From assembly GCA_000063505.1 (NCBI GenBank), contig CT971583.1:2139918-2203917 (forward strand): 64,000 bases of DNA. Direction: 5' to 3'. Below are positions 19,378 to 28,479 of this stretch, piece after piece. The notes under the pieces are model-generated. The model had not been told where the DNA came from and made no database searches. It saw nothing but the letters and a program-made list of their open reading frames with translations. Source of the DNA: Synechococcus sp. WH 7803. GTDB lineage: Bacteria; Cyanobacteriota; Cyanobacteriia; PCC-6307; Cyanobiaceae. Numbering within the stretch: position 1 is the first letter of the stretch; each line of letters opens with the position of its first letter. Made by a program: the position numbers and the translations under genes.

Positions 19378-19911
19378 ATGACCATCCGCGCCGTGCTCCG
19401 GCTTGGCCACCCGGCCCTGCGCCAACGAGCCCGTGACATCGAAGACGAGGTGTTCGGAACCCAGCAGCTGCAAACGCTGATCGACGACCTCCTCGAAACG
19501 AAAGCAGCCCGTTCCGGCGCCGGGCTGGCGGCACCGCAGATCGATGAGCCCTGGAGGGTGGTGGTGGTGGGCATGGGAGCCAACCCCCGTTACCCCGAAG
19601 CACCACCAGTGCCGGAGCGGGTGCTGATCAACCCAGAGATCACACCCCTGAGCGAGGCAACCAGCGCCGGCTGGGAAGGCTGCCTGAGTGTGCCCGGGCT
19701 GCGGGGGGAGGTGGAGCGCTGGCAGCGGATCCACCTGAGCTGGCGCGATCCGAACGGTGGCTGGCACCACGAAGAGCTGGAAGGTTTCCATGCCCGTGTG
19801 GTGCAACACGAATGCGACCACCTCGATGGCGTGCTGTTCCCCGATCGGTTACGCGATCCCACGGCCTTTGGCTTTGAAGCCGAACTGCAATCGGACGGAC
19901 GGATCCCCTGA
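19378..19911 (+). CDS. def: Peptide deformylase
   Basis: Deformylase removes the formyl group from nascent proteins. All three catalytic motifs are visible: GAGLAAPQI, EGCLSVP (metal Cys) and QHECDHLDG (metal His residues and catalytic Glu). The ATG at 19378 gives 177 residues, a typical size; a more upstream ATG at 19348 would add ten residues with no conserved content. Marine cyanobacteria often carry more than one deformylase, so this may be one of two. Confidence 0.95.
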   Translation: MTIRAVLRLGHPALRQRARDIEDEVFGTQQLQTLIDDLLETKAARSGAGLAAPQIDEPWRVVVVGMGANPRYPEAPPVPERVLINPEITPLSEATSAGWEGCLSVPGLRGEVERWQRIHLSWRDPNGGWHHEELEGFHARVVQHECDHLDGVLFPDRLRDPTAFGFEAELQSDGRIP

Positions 19912-19915
19912 GCCG

Positions 19916-21298
19916 TCACTTGCCGATGCAAAAACGGGAGAAGATCCGATCGAGCACCGATTCCGTGAGCTCCTCCCCAGTGATTTCACCGAGGCTGTGG
20001 ATCGCCTGACGCAGATCGATCGTCCAGAAGTCCCAGGGCAAGCCGTCAGCCGCCACCTGCGCACTGCGGGCCAGGGCATCGGCGGCCTGCTGCGCCAAAT
20101 CACCCTGGCGCTGGTTGAGGGAGAGCAGCAGGGAGCCATCGGCGAGGGCGCCACAACGCTCCAACACGGCTTGCACCAGCTCAGCCTCCCCAGCTCCGGT
20201 GCTGGCACTGAGGCGAATGTCGGCAGCAGAGCCGCTGGTCCCCGCGCGCGCATCTGAGACCGCAACATCCACTTTGTTGCCCACCAGCAGATGGGGCACA
20301 GCGGCGGGGATGCGCTGCCGAAGGGCTTCATCGTCAGGCGTCCAGCCCACGCTCAGATCAAAGAGAAGCAACACCAGATCGGCACTGGCCAGGGCGTCAT
20401 GACTGCGGGCAATGCCGAGCCGCTCCACCGCATCGCTCGTCGCCCGGATCCCCGCGGTATCGAGAAGGGTGATCGGCACGCCTTCCAGCACGATCTCGCT
20501 CTCCAACAGATCACGGGTGGTCCCGGGCAGGTCGGTCACAATCGCCCGCTCACGCCGGCTGAGCCGATTGAGCAACGAACTCTTGCCCACATTGGGGCGT
20601 CCCACCAGAGCCACCCGCAGCCCCTGGCGCAGTGCGGCACCAACCTGTCCGTCCTTCACAAGCTGCTGCAACGCACCACGCACCCTTTGCAACTCCTCGA
20701 GCAGAGCTGCTCCATCCAGCGCTGGCAGGTCCTCCTCGAAATCCACCCGGGCCTCCAGCTCACTGAGCTGATCGAGCAGACGGTCACGCAGGGCGGTGAT
20801 CCGTTTCTGAATTCCCCCATCCACGCCGGCCATCGCCAGCTCTGCAGCACGCTGACTGCGCGCCGCCACCAGATCACTGATGGCCTCCGCACGGGTGAGA
20901 TCAAGACGACCGTTGAGCACAGCACGCTGGCTGAACTCTCCCGGCAGCGCCCGGCGCACCCCGGGCTGATCCAGCACCCGGGCCAGCACCCGTTGCACGG
21001 CGATCACCCCGCCATGGCAGTGAATTTCCACCACGTCTTCCCCCGTGAAACTGCGCGGCGCCAGCATCAACAGCACCAGCACCTCGTCAATCCGCTCGCC
21101 GCTCTCCCCCGCCAAAACGTGGCCATAAAGCACCCGATGGCTCTCCCAGGACTGCTGGCCAGGAATGCGCGTGACGGACTGCACGGCAGCCTGCGCCTGG
21201 GGACCGGAGAGACGGATCACGGCGATGCCTCCCTGCCCAGGAGCCACCGCGGTGGCCACGGCAGCGATCGTCTGCGCGTCTCGATTGATCTCCTGCAT
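19916..21298 (-). CDS. mnmE: tRNA modification GTPase MnmE (TrmE)
   Basis: With MnmG, MnmE makes 5-carboxymethylaminomethyl-type wobble uridines in tRNA. The N-terminal folate-binding domain begins with GQGGIAVIRLSGP; the inserted G domain has Walker A GRPNVGKSSLLNRL, switch DLPGTTRD, DTAG and NKVD; the protein ends in the catalytic FCIGK. The ATG at 21298 (MQEINRDAQ) gives 460 residues. A start four codons upstream (21310) is also possible. Its stop lies four bases from the convergent def stop. Confidence 0.96.
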   Translation of the reverse strand: MQEINRDAQTIAAVATAVAPGQGGIAVIRLSGPQAQAAVQSVTRIPGQQSWESHRVLYGHVLAGESGERIDEVLVLLMLAPRSFTGEDVVEIHCHGGVIAVQRVLARVLDQPGVRRALPGEFSQRAVLNGRLDLTRAEAISDLVAARSQRAAELAMAGVDGGIQKRITALRDRLLDQLSELEARVDFEEDLPALDGAALLEELQRVRGALQQLVKDGQVGAALRQGLRVALVGRPNVGKSSLLNRLSRRERAIVTDLPGTTRDLLESEIVLEGVPITLLDTAGIRATSDAVERLGIARSHDALASADLVLLLFDLSVGWTPDDEALRQRIPAAVPHLLVGNKVDVAVSDARAGTSGSAADIRLSASTGAGEAELVQAVLERCGALADGSLLLSLNQRQGDLAQQAADALARSAQVAADGLPWDFWTIDLRQAIHSLGEITGEELTESVLDRIFSRFCIGK

Positions 21299-21375
21299 CG
21301 AGCAGCTCACCAGCCCCTGCGCTCCTTCCTACGATCACACTCTCCTTCGCGGTGCAGGGGCCGCAGCCAACTCCC

Positions 21376-21825
21376 ATGGGCCGGATGCTGATGGAGGCAC
21401 GCCAACGCGTGCAAGATGCCCTGCAATGGCTGTGGCAACAGGAGGGCACACCTGGCCAGCGCGCCCGCGGACTGGCTGCGGGGATCTTCTGCGGCTGCTT
21501 TCCGATCTTTGGCTTCCAGACCCTTCTGGGCATCGCCCTGGCCAGCGTGGTGCGCGGCAATCACCTTCTGGCCGCAGCCGGCACCTGGATCAGCAATCCT
21601 TTCACCTACGTGCCCCTCTACTGGTTCAACTTCAGAGTGGGATCGCTGGTGCTGGGTCCGGGGCGCCCCTGGCCAGGGTTCGACGCGGTGCGCCAAGAAG
21701 GCTTCAGCGATGTGGGCTGGAGCGTTCTCACCCGGCTGCTGCTGGGCTCGGCCATCACCGGTGCGGTCTGCGCCGCACTGGGGTGGTGGTTGAGCATTCG
21801 CTGGCTGCAGCGCGCAAAGCCATGA
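21376..21825 (+). CDS. DUF2062 domain membrane protein
   Basis: This 149-residue protein has the DUF2062 signature: a cytosolic N-terminal helix, then GIFCGCFPIFGFQTLLGIALA, a TWISNPFTYVPLYWFNF stretch, and a final hydrophobic helix. Members are found with lipid and envelope enzymes but lack a defined role. ATG 21376 is used; a GTG at 21352 would add eight residues. Divergent from mnmE. Confidence 0.85.
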   Translation: MGRMLMEARQRVQDALQWLWQQEGTPGQRARGLAAGIFCGCFPIFGFQTLLGIALASVVRGNHLLAAAGTWISNPFTYVPLYWFNFRVGSLVLGPGRPWPGFDAVRQEGFSDVGWSVLTRLLLGSAITGAVCAALGWWLSIRWLQRAKP

Positions 21826-21907
21826 CCGTGGACGCCGTGCTGCCTGCGGCCCTGATCGCCTCAACGCTGGCTCCCCAACCGCTCAGCCGACTTCCCGCCG
21901 ATTTACA

Positions 21908-21931
21908 ACCTCTGTGCAAACCTTGCAGAGC
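21908..21931. terminator. Weak convergent hairpin between DUF2062 gene and relA
   Basis: An imperfect stem (CTCTG-T-GCAA against TTGCAGAG, loop ACC) lies at 21910-21930 in the 113-base gap between two converging genes. No T-run follows on either strand, so its function as a terminator is only a guess. I see nothing else in this gap. Confidence 0.3.
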
Positions 21932-21938
21932 AAGGGAC

Positions 21939-24272
21939 TCAGCTCTGGCCCGTCCGGGCGATATCGAGAACATCCGCCATCGAACGGATTTGATCCATGG
22001 TGCGCTGCAGCAGATCTGCACTGGCCAGCTCCACGCGCAGGTCAATGCGGGCCGGTTGTCCGAACGCCGTTTTCACGCGGGCGTCACTGACGTTGATCGA
22101 TCCATCCGAGAGGCGCATCAGAATGTCTTTGAGAATGCCCACCCGATCGATCACTTCGATGCGCAGCTGCACGGGAAAACGCTGACCGCTACCGGCGTTC
22201 GCCTGATTCCAGCGCACCGGCAAGCGCCGTTCACTCGGGATCGACTCCACATTCGCGCACTCTTGCCTGTGAATGGTGATGCCATGGTTGCCGAGTGCCA
22301 CCGTGCCCACAATGGCTTCGCCGGGAAGTGGACTGCAGCAACCGCCCAGGCGGTAATCCAGCCCCTCCATACCGAGAATCGGCACGGTGTCTCCTGGATC
22401 CTGCCGAGCTGGCGCTGATTCGGCCTGCGCCACCAGCTTGCGGGCCACATCTTCATTGCTGAGGGGCTTGACCGCCGCGTCGGATTGCAAACGGATTTCT
22501 TCCCGCAGCCGGTTGAGCACCTGATGGAGAGTGAGCGCACCGAAACCGAGAGCCGCAAGCAGATCATCGGTGCAATGCATGTTGCAACGCTCAGACACCC
22601 GGGTCATCGCTTCGCTGTTGAGCAATGCGTCAAAACCGCTGCGCCCCAACTCGCGCTCGAGCAGTTCCTTGCCGCGTTGAATCGTTTCATCGCGATGGCT
22701 GCGTTTGTACCACTGACGGATGCGATTCCGTGCTGTTGGCGTAGCCACGAAATTGAGCCAATCGAGGCTGGGGTGAGCGGTTTTGCTCGTGAGGATGTTG
22801 ATGAAGTCGCCGTTCTGCAGCGGCGTGGACAGCGGACAGAGACGATCATTGATCCTGACGCCGTGGCAATGATTACCAACCTCGGAGTGGATGCGATAAG
22901 CAAAGTCCACAGCCGTTGACCCCTTCCTCAAACCGACAACATCACCTTTGGGAGTGAACACGAACACCTCCTCATCGAAGAGATCTTCCTTAATCGACGC
23001 GAGATAATCGTTGTGATCATCAGAGCCGCCCTCCTGCTGCCAATCAACCAGCTGCCTGAGCCAGTTGAAGCGTTCGGTGTCGCCCCCCGCGGCGGGTGAA
23101 CCTCCTTCCTTGTATTTCCAGTGCGCCGCAATCCCGAATTCCGACACCTGGTGCATCTCCAGGGTGCGGATCTGCACCTCGATGGGCCGATGCCGACCAA
23201 TCACCGCCGTATGCAGCGATTGGTAGCCGTTGGGCTTGGGCAAGCCGATGTAGTCCTTGAATCGGCCGGGAATCGGCCGGAAGGTGTCGTGCACCACGGC
23301 CAGGGCCCGATAACAGGCTTCCACGCTTGGAGTGAGGATGCGCAGGGCCGCCACGTCGTAGATCTCGTGGAAGGCTTTCTGCTGACGTTGCATCTTGGTC
23401 CAGATGCCATAGAGATGTTTGGGGCGTCCATTCACCTCGCAGTTCTCAAGACCTGCCGCCGCCAGCCGATCGCTCAGCAGCTGCACAGTGACCCCAAGAC
23501 GCTCCTCCCGCTCGCTGCGTTTGGTGGCCACCTCCTGCTGCATCTCCCGGAAAGCCTCCGGCTCGAGCAGCTTGAACGAAAGGTCCTCCAGCTCCCACTT
23601 GAAGCGGCCGATCCCGAGGCGATTGGCGAGGGGTGCATAGATCTCGCGGGTTTCACGGGCGATGCGCTGCCGCTTCTCCTCACGCAAGGCCCCGAGGGTG
23701 CGCATGTTGTGGAGTCGGTCCGCCAGTTTCACCAGCACAACGCGGATGTCGCTGGCCATGGCCAGAAACATCTTGCGCAGATTCTCCGCCTGAGCTTCGG
23801 TGCGATTGGTGAAATGCAAGCCTCCAAGCTTGGTGACGCCCTCCACCAGCTCCCTCACTTCCGGGCCGAAATGACTTTCCAGTTGCTCTGGGGTCACATC
23901 GGTGTCTTCCACCACGTCGTGGAGGAAGCCAGCTGCGATCACACTGGCGCTGGCGCCGATGTCGCGCAGCAGATCAGCCACCGCCACAGGGTGAACGATG
24001 TAGGGATCGCCACTGGCGCGGAACTGCCCTTCGTGAAGCTGGAACGCGAAATCAAAGGCCGCAGCCAGCAGGGCTTCGGAATCAGTGGGGCAGCTATGGC
24101 CGATTCCCGGGGGAACGTGATTGATGCATTCACGCAGCCAGTGCGGCAGCTCGATGCCGTAATCGTCGGGAGAGCGGATCTGACGGTCGCGTAACGCCAC
24201 CAAACCGCAAGCGGGGTGAGCCGGTCGTGGGTCGATCGGCTGAACATCCGGTGCGGAGGTGGCGTTGAGCAT
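21939..24272 (-). CDS. relA: Bifunctional (p)ppGpp synthetase/hydrolase (RelA/SpoT)
   Basis: This enzyme makes and degrades the stringent-response alarmone. From ATG 24272 it is 777 residues: HD hydrolase domain with HPVAVADLL and AGFLHDVVEDT (catalytic HD pair), synthetase domain with YDVAALRIL and GLPKPNGYQSLHTAV, a TGS domain, a conserved-Cys/zinc-finger-like region with GCCSPLPGE and a C-terminal ACT domain. Both catalytic halves look intact. A start at 24332 would overlap the divergent ABC gene by 2 bases, so the internal ATG is preferred. Confidence 0.94.
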   Translation of the reverse strand: MLNATSAPDVQPIDPRPAHPACGLVALRDRQIRSPDDYGIELPHWLRECINHVPPGIGHSCPTDSEALLAAAFDFAFQLHEGQFRASGDPYIVHPVAVADLLRDIGASASVIAAGFLHDVVEDTDVTPEQLESHFGPEVRELVEGVTKLGGLHFTNRTEAQAENLRKMFLAMASDIRVVLVKLADRLHNMRTLGALREEKRQRIARETREIYAPLANRLGIGRFKWELEDLSFKLLEPEAFREMQQEVATKRSEREERLGVTVQLLSDRLAAAGLENCEVNGRPKHLYGIWTKMQRQQKAFHEIYDVAALRILTPSVEACYRALAVVHDTFRPIPGRFKDYIGLPKPNGYQSLHTAVIGRHRPIEVQIRTLEMHQVSEFGIAAHWKYKEGGSPAAGGDTERFNWLRQLVDWQQEGGSDDHNDYLASIKEDLFDEEVFVFTPKGDVVGLRKGSTAVDFAYRIHSEVGNHCHGVRINDRLCPLSTPLQNGDFINILTSKTAHPSLDWLNFVATPTARNRIRQWYKRSHRDETIQRGKELLERELGRSGFDALLNSEAMTRVSERCNMHCTDDLLAALGFGALTLHQVLNRLREEIRLQSDAAVKPLSNEDVARKLVAQAESAPARQDPGDTVPILGMEGLDYRLGGCCSPLPGEAIVGTVALGNHGITIHRQECANVESIPSERRLPVRWNQANAGSGQRFPVQLRIEVIDRVGILKDILMRLSDGSINVSDARVKTAFGQPARIDLRVELASADLLQRTMDQIRSMADVLDIARTGQS

Positions 24273-24330
24273 CCGTCCTGGCAGATGAATCCATGGTATG
24301 TAGCCATCAGCCCCAGCGCCTCCTTCTGCC

Positions 24331-25935
24331 ATGACCGACGCACCTGGGGCCGTTCTGGAACTACGGCAACTGCGCCTGCGTTATCCGGGCAGTTCCGCCT
24401 GGACCCTCGACGGCTTGGATCTCCGCCTGGAAGCCGGCGAGCGTCTGGCGCTGGTGGGCCCTTCAGGCTGCGGTAAAAGCACCGTTGCCCGCGCAGCCCT
24501 ACAGCTGTTGCCCCAGGGAAGCCGCTGCGAAGGAGGTCTCTCGCTCAACGGCCGTGATCCGCGCCACCTGGCGATCCCTGATCTGCGTGCCCTTCGGGGA
24601 GACTCGGTTGGCCTGGTGTTCCAGGACCCGATGACCCGGCTCAACCCTCTGATGACAGTGGGGGGGCATCTGCTGGACACCCTGCGGGCCCACCGCCCGG
24701 ACATGAAGGCTTCAGCGCGGCGGGAACGGGCCGAAGCGCTGCTGGAACAGGTGGGCATCGGTGCTGAACGTTTCAAGGCCTATCCCCATGAATTCAGCGG
24801 CGGCATGCGCCAGCGCCTCGCCATCGCCTTGGCCATCGTTCTGCGCCCACCCCTGGTGATCGCTGATGAACCCACCACCAGTCTGGATGTGGCGGTGGCC
24901 GGTCAGGTGATGGCTGCCCTGCGCGACCTCTGTGAAGACCTCGGCAGCGCCCTGCTGTTGATCACCCACGACCTGGCGATGGCCCACCGCTGGTGTGAAC
25001 GCATGGCGGTGCTGGACGGAGGCCAGGTGGCGGAAATCAATCGCAGCGATGTGGTGCTCACCTACCCAAGTTCGCGGGTGGGGCAGCGACTGCTGGCAGC
25101 GGCCCGAGCCCGGGAGGGGGGCACAACCCCGGCAGCCCCTGCAGCCACCACCGTGCTGGACGTGCAGGAGCTGCGCTGTTGGCACAACCTGGGGGGACCG
25201 CCCTGGGCCCCCAACTGGTTGAAGGCGGTTGATGGGGTCAGCTTTCAGCTGCAAGCGGGAGAAACCCTGGGCGTGGTGGGCGGATCAGGCTGCGGCAAAA
25301 GCACGCTCTGCCGCGCTCTGATGGGGTTGACACCCATTCGCGGCGGACGGGTCCAGCTGTTCGAACGCGACCTGTTGCAGTCCCGCGGACGGGAGGCGAC
25401 AGCGATGCGTCGCTCGATCCAGATGGTGTTTCAGGACCCCCTGGCCTGCCTCAATCCCGCCATGACCGTGGCGGATGCCATCGCCGACCCTCTGCTGATT
25501 CATGGCTTGGCGTCCCGAGCCTCAGCGAGAGAACGGGCCCGAGAGCTTCTGGAACGGGTGGGTTTAGGACCAGCGGAACGTTTTCAGAACCGCCTGCCTC
25601 GCCAGCTGTCTGGGGGCCAGCAGCAACGGGTGGCCATTGCCAGGGCGCTCGCCCTGGACCCAAAGGTGCTGATCTGCGATGAGAGCGTCAGCATGCTGGA
25701 TGCAGAAATCCAAGCCGACGTGCTGGCTCTGCTCCGTCAACTGCAGCAGGAGCTGGGACTGGCGATGATCTTTGTCACCCACGACCTCTCGGTGGCCAGC
25801 GGCTTCTGTCACCGCCTGATCGTTCTGGATCGCGGCCACATCGTCGAGAGCGGTCCAGGGGATCAGCTGCTGAGCACCCCCCAAGCGGACATCACAAAAA
25901 TCCTGGTGGATGCCTGTCCGCGGCTGCCGGTCTGA
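24331..25935 (+). CDS. Double ABC ATPase of oligopeptide/nickel transporter type (DppD-DppF fusion-like)
   Basis: This 534-residue protein joins two nucleotide-binding domains. The first has Walker A GPSGCGKST, signature FSGGMRQR and Walker B VIADEPTTSLD. The second has GGSGCGKST, LSGGQQQRVAIARAL and LICDESVSMLD. The spacing and the phrases VFQDPMTRLNP and VFQDPLACLNP match Dpp/Opp/GsiA-type peptide importers. No permease or binding-protein gene is adjacent, so partner subunits must be elsewhere. Divergent from relA. Confidence 0.9.
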   Translation: MTDAPGAVLELRQLRLRYPGSSAWTLDGLDLRLEAGERLALVGPSGCGKSTVARAALQLLPQGSRCEGGLSLNGRDPRHLAIPDLRALRGDSVGLVFQDPMTRLNPLMTVGGHLLDTLRAHRPDMKASARRERAEALLEQVGIGAERFKAYPHEFSGGMRQRLAIALAIVLRPPLVIADEPTTSLDVAVAGQVMAALRDLCEDLGSALLLITHDLAMAHRWCERMAVLDGGQVAEINRSDVVLTYPSSRVGQRLLAAARAREGGTTPAAPAATTVLDVQELRCWHNLGGPPWAPNWLKAVDGVSFQLQAGETLGVVGGSGCGKSTLCRALMGLTPIRGGRVQLFERDLLQSRGREATAMRRSIQMVFQDPLACLNPAMTVADAIADPLLIHGLASRASARERARELLERVGLGPAERFQNRLPRQLSGGQQQRVAIARALALDPKVLICDESVSMLDAEIQADVLALLRQLQQELGLAMIFVTHDLSVASGFCHRLIVLDRGHIVESGPGDQLLSTPQADITKILVDACPRLPV

Positions 25936-25939
25936 CGTC

Positions 25940-26632
25940 ATGGCCGATAGCGCATCTGTAGCGAGTGATCTGGAGCGTGTGCGTTCGATCCGGGCATTGA
26001 TCGCAGATCAGGATCTTTTGATCTGCCTGTACCCCCATCTATTCGCCGTGAAACAGATGGCACGCCTGGCTGGAATACACAGCCGGCGGCAACGGGTGTT
26101 TGTTGAGAGTAGAGCCGACGCTCTGGGCCACCTCCACACCATGACCACGGTTCCTTGGCTTCTGGTGTCCGAGCGCTTGAGCGACAGCTCGGGACTGACG
26201 CTGCTCAGCGACTGTCGACGGCTCATCCCCAGCCATCGCAGTTTGCTGCTGCTGAACCGGCCCAGCGCTGAAACCCTGAAGATCGCCCGCCAGCTTGGTG
26301 TTGATGCTCTTCTGGATGAGCGCAGTGTGGAGAAGCGTTCCGGTGCACTGATTCAGGCTCTGGCTGCCCTTCAGGAGGGTTCGCGCTACGAAGATCCACG
26401 GCTGCAAGACGAGCATCAAGCGCCGCACACCAGCAACAAGACTCTTTCAGGCCGGCAACTCGAGATTCTTGCTCTCGTTGCAGAAGGTCTTAGCAATCGG
26501 GTGATCGCGCAACAGCTGCAGATTTCAAGCAACACCGTGAGAGATCACCTGAGCGAGATCATGCTGCGACTGGACGTGAACAATCGCGCCAGCGCGGTGT
26601 CATCGGCCTTGCGGCGAGGGCTGATGCCCTAA
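25940..26632 (+). CDS. LuxR/NarL-family regulator with degenerate receiver-like domain
   Basis: The protein has a C-terminal LuxR-type helix-turn-helix (about residues 165-228): LSGRQLEILALVAEGLSNRVIAQQLQ and SSNTVRDHLSEIM. The N-terminal ~140 residues look like a receiver fold, but where the phosphoacceptor Asp is expected the sequence reads WLLVSERLSDSSGL, so phosphorylation control is doubtful. ATG 25940 begins four bases after the ABC ATPase stop; a longer frame from 25910 would overlap it. It lies just upstream of the CBM2-like protein gene and could control it. Confidence 0.8.
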   Translation: MADSASVASDLERVRSIRALIADQDLLICLYPHLFAVKQMARLAGIHSRRQRVFVESRADALGHLHTMTTVPWLLVSERLSDSSGLTLLSDCRRLIPSHRSLLLLNRPSAETLKIARQLGVDALLDERSVEKRSGALIQALAALQEGSRYEDPRLQDEHQAPHTSNKTLSGRQLEILALVAEGLSNRVIAQQLQISSNTVRDHLSEIMLRLDVNNRASAVSSALRRGLMP

Positions 26633-26823
26633 ACCAGACGGCCGATGCGCAAACCCCCCGTTTGGAGGATGGTGAATCACGTCCTTTCTGATCTGAATGG
26701 GTAAGCCGAAAGACCCCATTCAGTGCGCATCAACATTGCTTCTGGTCACACAAAGGTGGCGGCCGGTTGCATTTGCTGCATCTCTTCTCGCTGCACTGAA
26801 ACGGTTGCCTACCCGTTCAACCC
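26633..26823 (+). promoter_or_regulatory. Intergenic region with perfect inverted repeat
   Basis: This 191-base gap holds a perfect 9-base inverted repeat CTGAATGGG (26693-26701) and CCCATTCAG (26715-26723) with a 13-base loop. No T-run follows, so it could be an operator or mRNA hairpin as easily as a terminator of the LuxR gene. A promoter for the downstream CBM2-like gene is expected between the repeat and 26823, but no convincing -10/-35 pair was recognised. Confidence 0.4.
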
Positions 26824-28413
26824 ATGACTCCCTCCAACACCCTGCAGATCTCCGTCAACGGAAAGCTCTGGTGGGGTGGTTTCACCGCCGAAATCGCCGT
26901 ACGCAATGCCTCGGACCAGCCATTGGAGAGCTGGAGCACCAGTTTCATCAGTGCCCATGACCTGGACCCTGAGGCCTGGGGAGTGGAGATCACCCGTGAA
27001 CCCCTGGGAGAAGGCCTCAGCCGCTACACACTCAGAGGAACCTCCTGGGGACAGAGCATTCCCGCCGGAGGGGAGATTCGCGTGGGATTCAATGGCCGCC
27101 AGGGCGTCGATCTCGGCAGAGATGGCGCCTTGAGCGAAGCCATGCTGATGACGGAAAGACCACTGGGCGAATCGGTGATGGCCGACGCCGACGCCCACAA
27201 CCACGCTGCTGAACACACCGCCGAACGCCCTGCTGAACAGGCCTCACCGTCCCATGGCCACAGCACCATGCCTGGCTCTTACACCGACATCACCACCTGG
27301 GGGAGCTTCCATGGCGCCAACCACAACTCCGAGCACAACGAACTGGTGGGGGGCCGCACGGCGATCACCACTGAAGCGATGGAGGCCTACAACGACTTAC
27401 GCGCCTTTGCTGGACTGGAGGCCGTTTCGCTGGAGGATGTTGGTGCGTGGGCTTATGCCCAGGGTTTGACCAACAACGCGCAGGCCTGGGGCGATGACCG
27501 CAAAGGCGTTGGCCTCTGGTATGCGATGCAGGGCGCAAAGGTGGGCTGGATCGCGGATGAGACCTACAACCCGCAGATCCTGGCGGACATTCAACGCACC
27601 GCCCGCCAAGGCGACACCGACGCGGTGATGGCCATGGTTGAACGCTTCGGCCACGAGGGCTTCGCCAGCTATCTGCGCAGCAATGCGCTCGTGGACACCT
27701 TCACCAACACCCTGAAGATGGAGCCCCACTACGGCGGCTGGATGCACGGCCGCACCCATGGGTTCCTCAGCATCGAAGGCGTGGCGATCAACCACGACAT
27801 CAACCACCTCACGGTGCTGGGCTGGGATCAAAACCAACCGTTCATGAATGACACCTTCGACTACCCGCAGTGGCCTGCGTTGGAGGTGAGCGATGACACC
27901 GTGATTAACTACTTTCAGTCGATCGTGACGCTGGGAGACCCGCTCAGCAGTCAACTGGAGAGCCTGGGGGTACCGAACGGGGCTGGGGCGAACGCGACGC
28001 CATCTGTTGCGAGCACGCCCTCTGCCTCAGCGGAGACAGGGTCCACAACCGACGACCCAATCACCGGTGAATCGCTCGCTGTGGAGATCAGTGGAGACCG
28101 CTGGTGGGGAGGCCTAACGGCCTCACTGGCGCTGACCAACGTGGGCGACCAACGCACAGACAACTGGAGACTGAACTTCATCAGCCCCCATCAATTCACT
28201 GGAGAGAGCTGGGGCACGACGATCGAGACCGAGACACTGGCCGATGGTCTGTACCGTTACCAGCTCACGGGTGCTGACTGGGGACAGTCCATCGAGGCCG
28301 GAGCAACCATCCGCGTGGGCTTCAACGCTCAATCGGCAGACGCAAGCGAGAGCGGGGGTGTCCTGACCCCTGACATGCTGCTGGCAGTGAACAGCGAGCT
28401 GGTGGTGGTCTGA
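26824..28413 (+). CDS. Protein with two CBM2-like domains flanking an unrecognised His-rich domain
   Basis: In this 529-residue protein residues ~7-108 and ~417-522 are clear copies of one another: both have the core W-W-G-G-(F/L)-T-A, N-x-(S/G)-D-Q, the F-I-S-(A/P)-H turn, W-G-Q-S-I and I-R-V-G-F-N strands, typical of family 2 carbohydrate-binding modules. Between them are a His/Glu-rich linker (~120-150), an unrecognised domain (~151-375) with HGRTHG and NHDINH clusters, and a Ser/Thr/Ala/Pro linker (~386-415). No signal peptide is seen at the N-terminus. Binding to cellulose or chitin is inferred from the fold; enzyme activity is unknown. Confidence 0.7.
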   Translation: MTPSNTLQISVNGKLWWGGFTAEIAVRNASDQPLESWSTSFISAHDLDPEAWGVEITREPLGEGLSRYTLRGTSWGQSIPAGGEIRVGFNGRQGVDLGRDGALSEAMLMTERPLGESVMADADAHNHAAEHTAERPAEQASPSHGHSTMPGSYTDITTWGSFHGANHNSEHNELVGGRTAITTEAMEAYNDLRAFAGLEAVSLEDVGAWAYAQGLTNNAQAWGDDRKGVGLWYAMQGAKVGWIADETYNPQILADIQRTARQGDTDAVMAMVERFGHEGFASYLRSNALVDTFTNTLKMEPHYGGWMHGRTHGFLSIEGVAINHDINHLTVLGWDQNQPFMNDTFDYPQWPALEVSDDTVINYFQSIVTLGDPLSSQLESLGVPNGAGANATPSVASTPSASAETGSTTDDPITGESLAVEISGDRWWGGLTASLALTNVGDQRTDNWRLNFISPHQFTGESWGTTIETETLADGLYRYQLTGADWGQSIEAGATIRVGFNAQSADASESGGVLTPDMLLAVNSELVVV

Positions 28414-28479
28414 GCCAAAGCGCGGCATGGGGAGGGGCACCAGCATGGACTTGACTGGTGTCCCCAGGACGAGCGCGTC

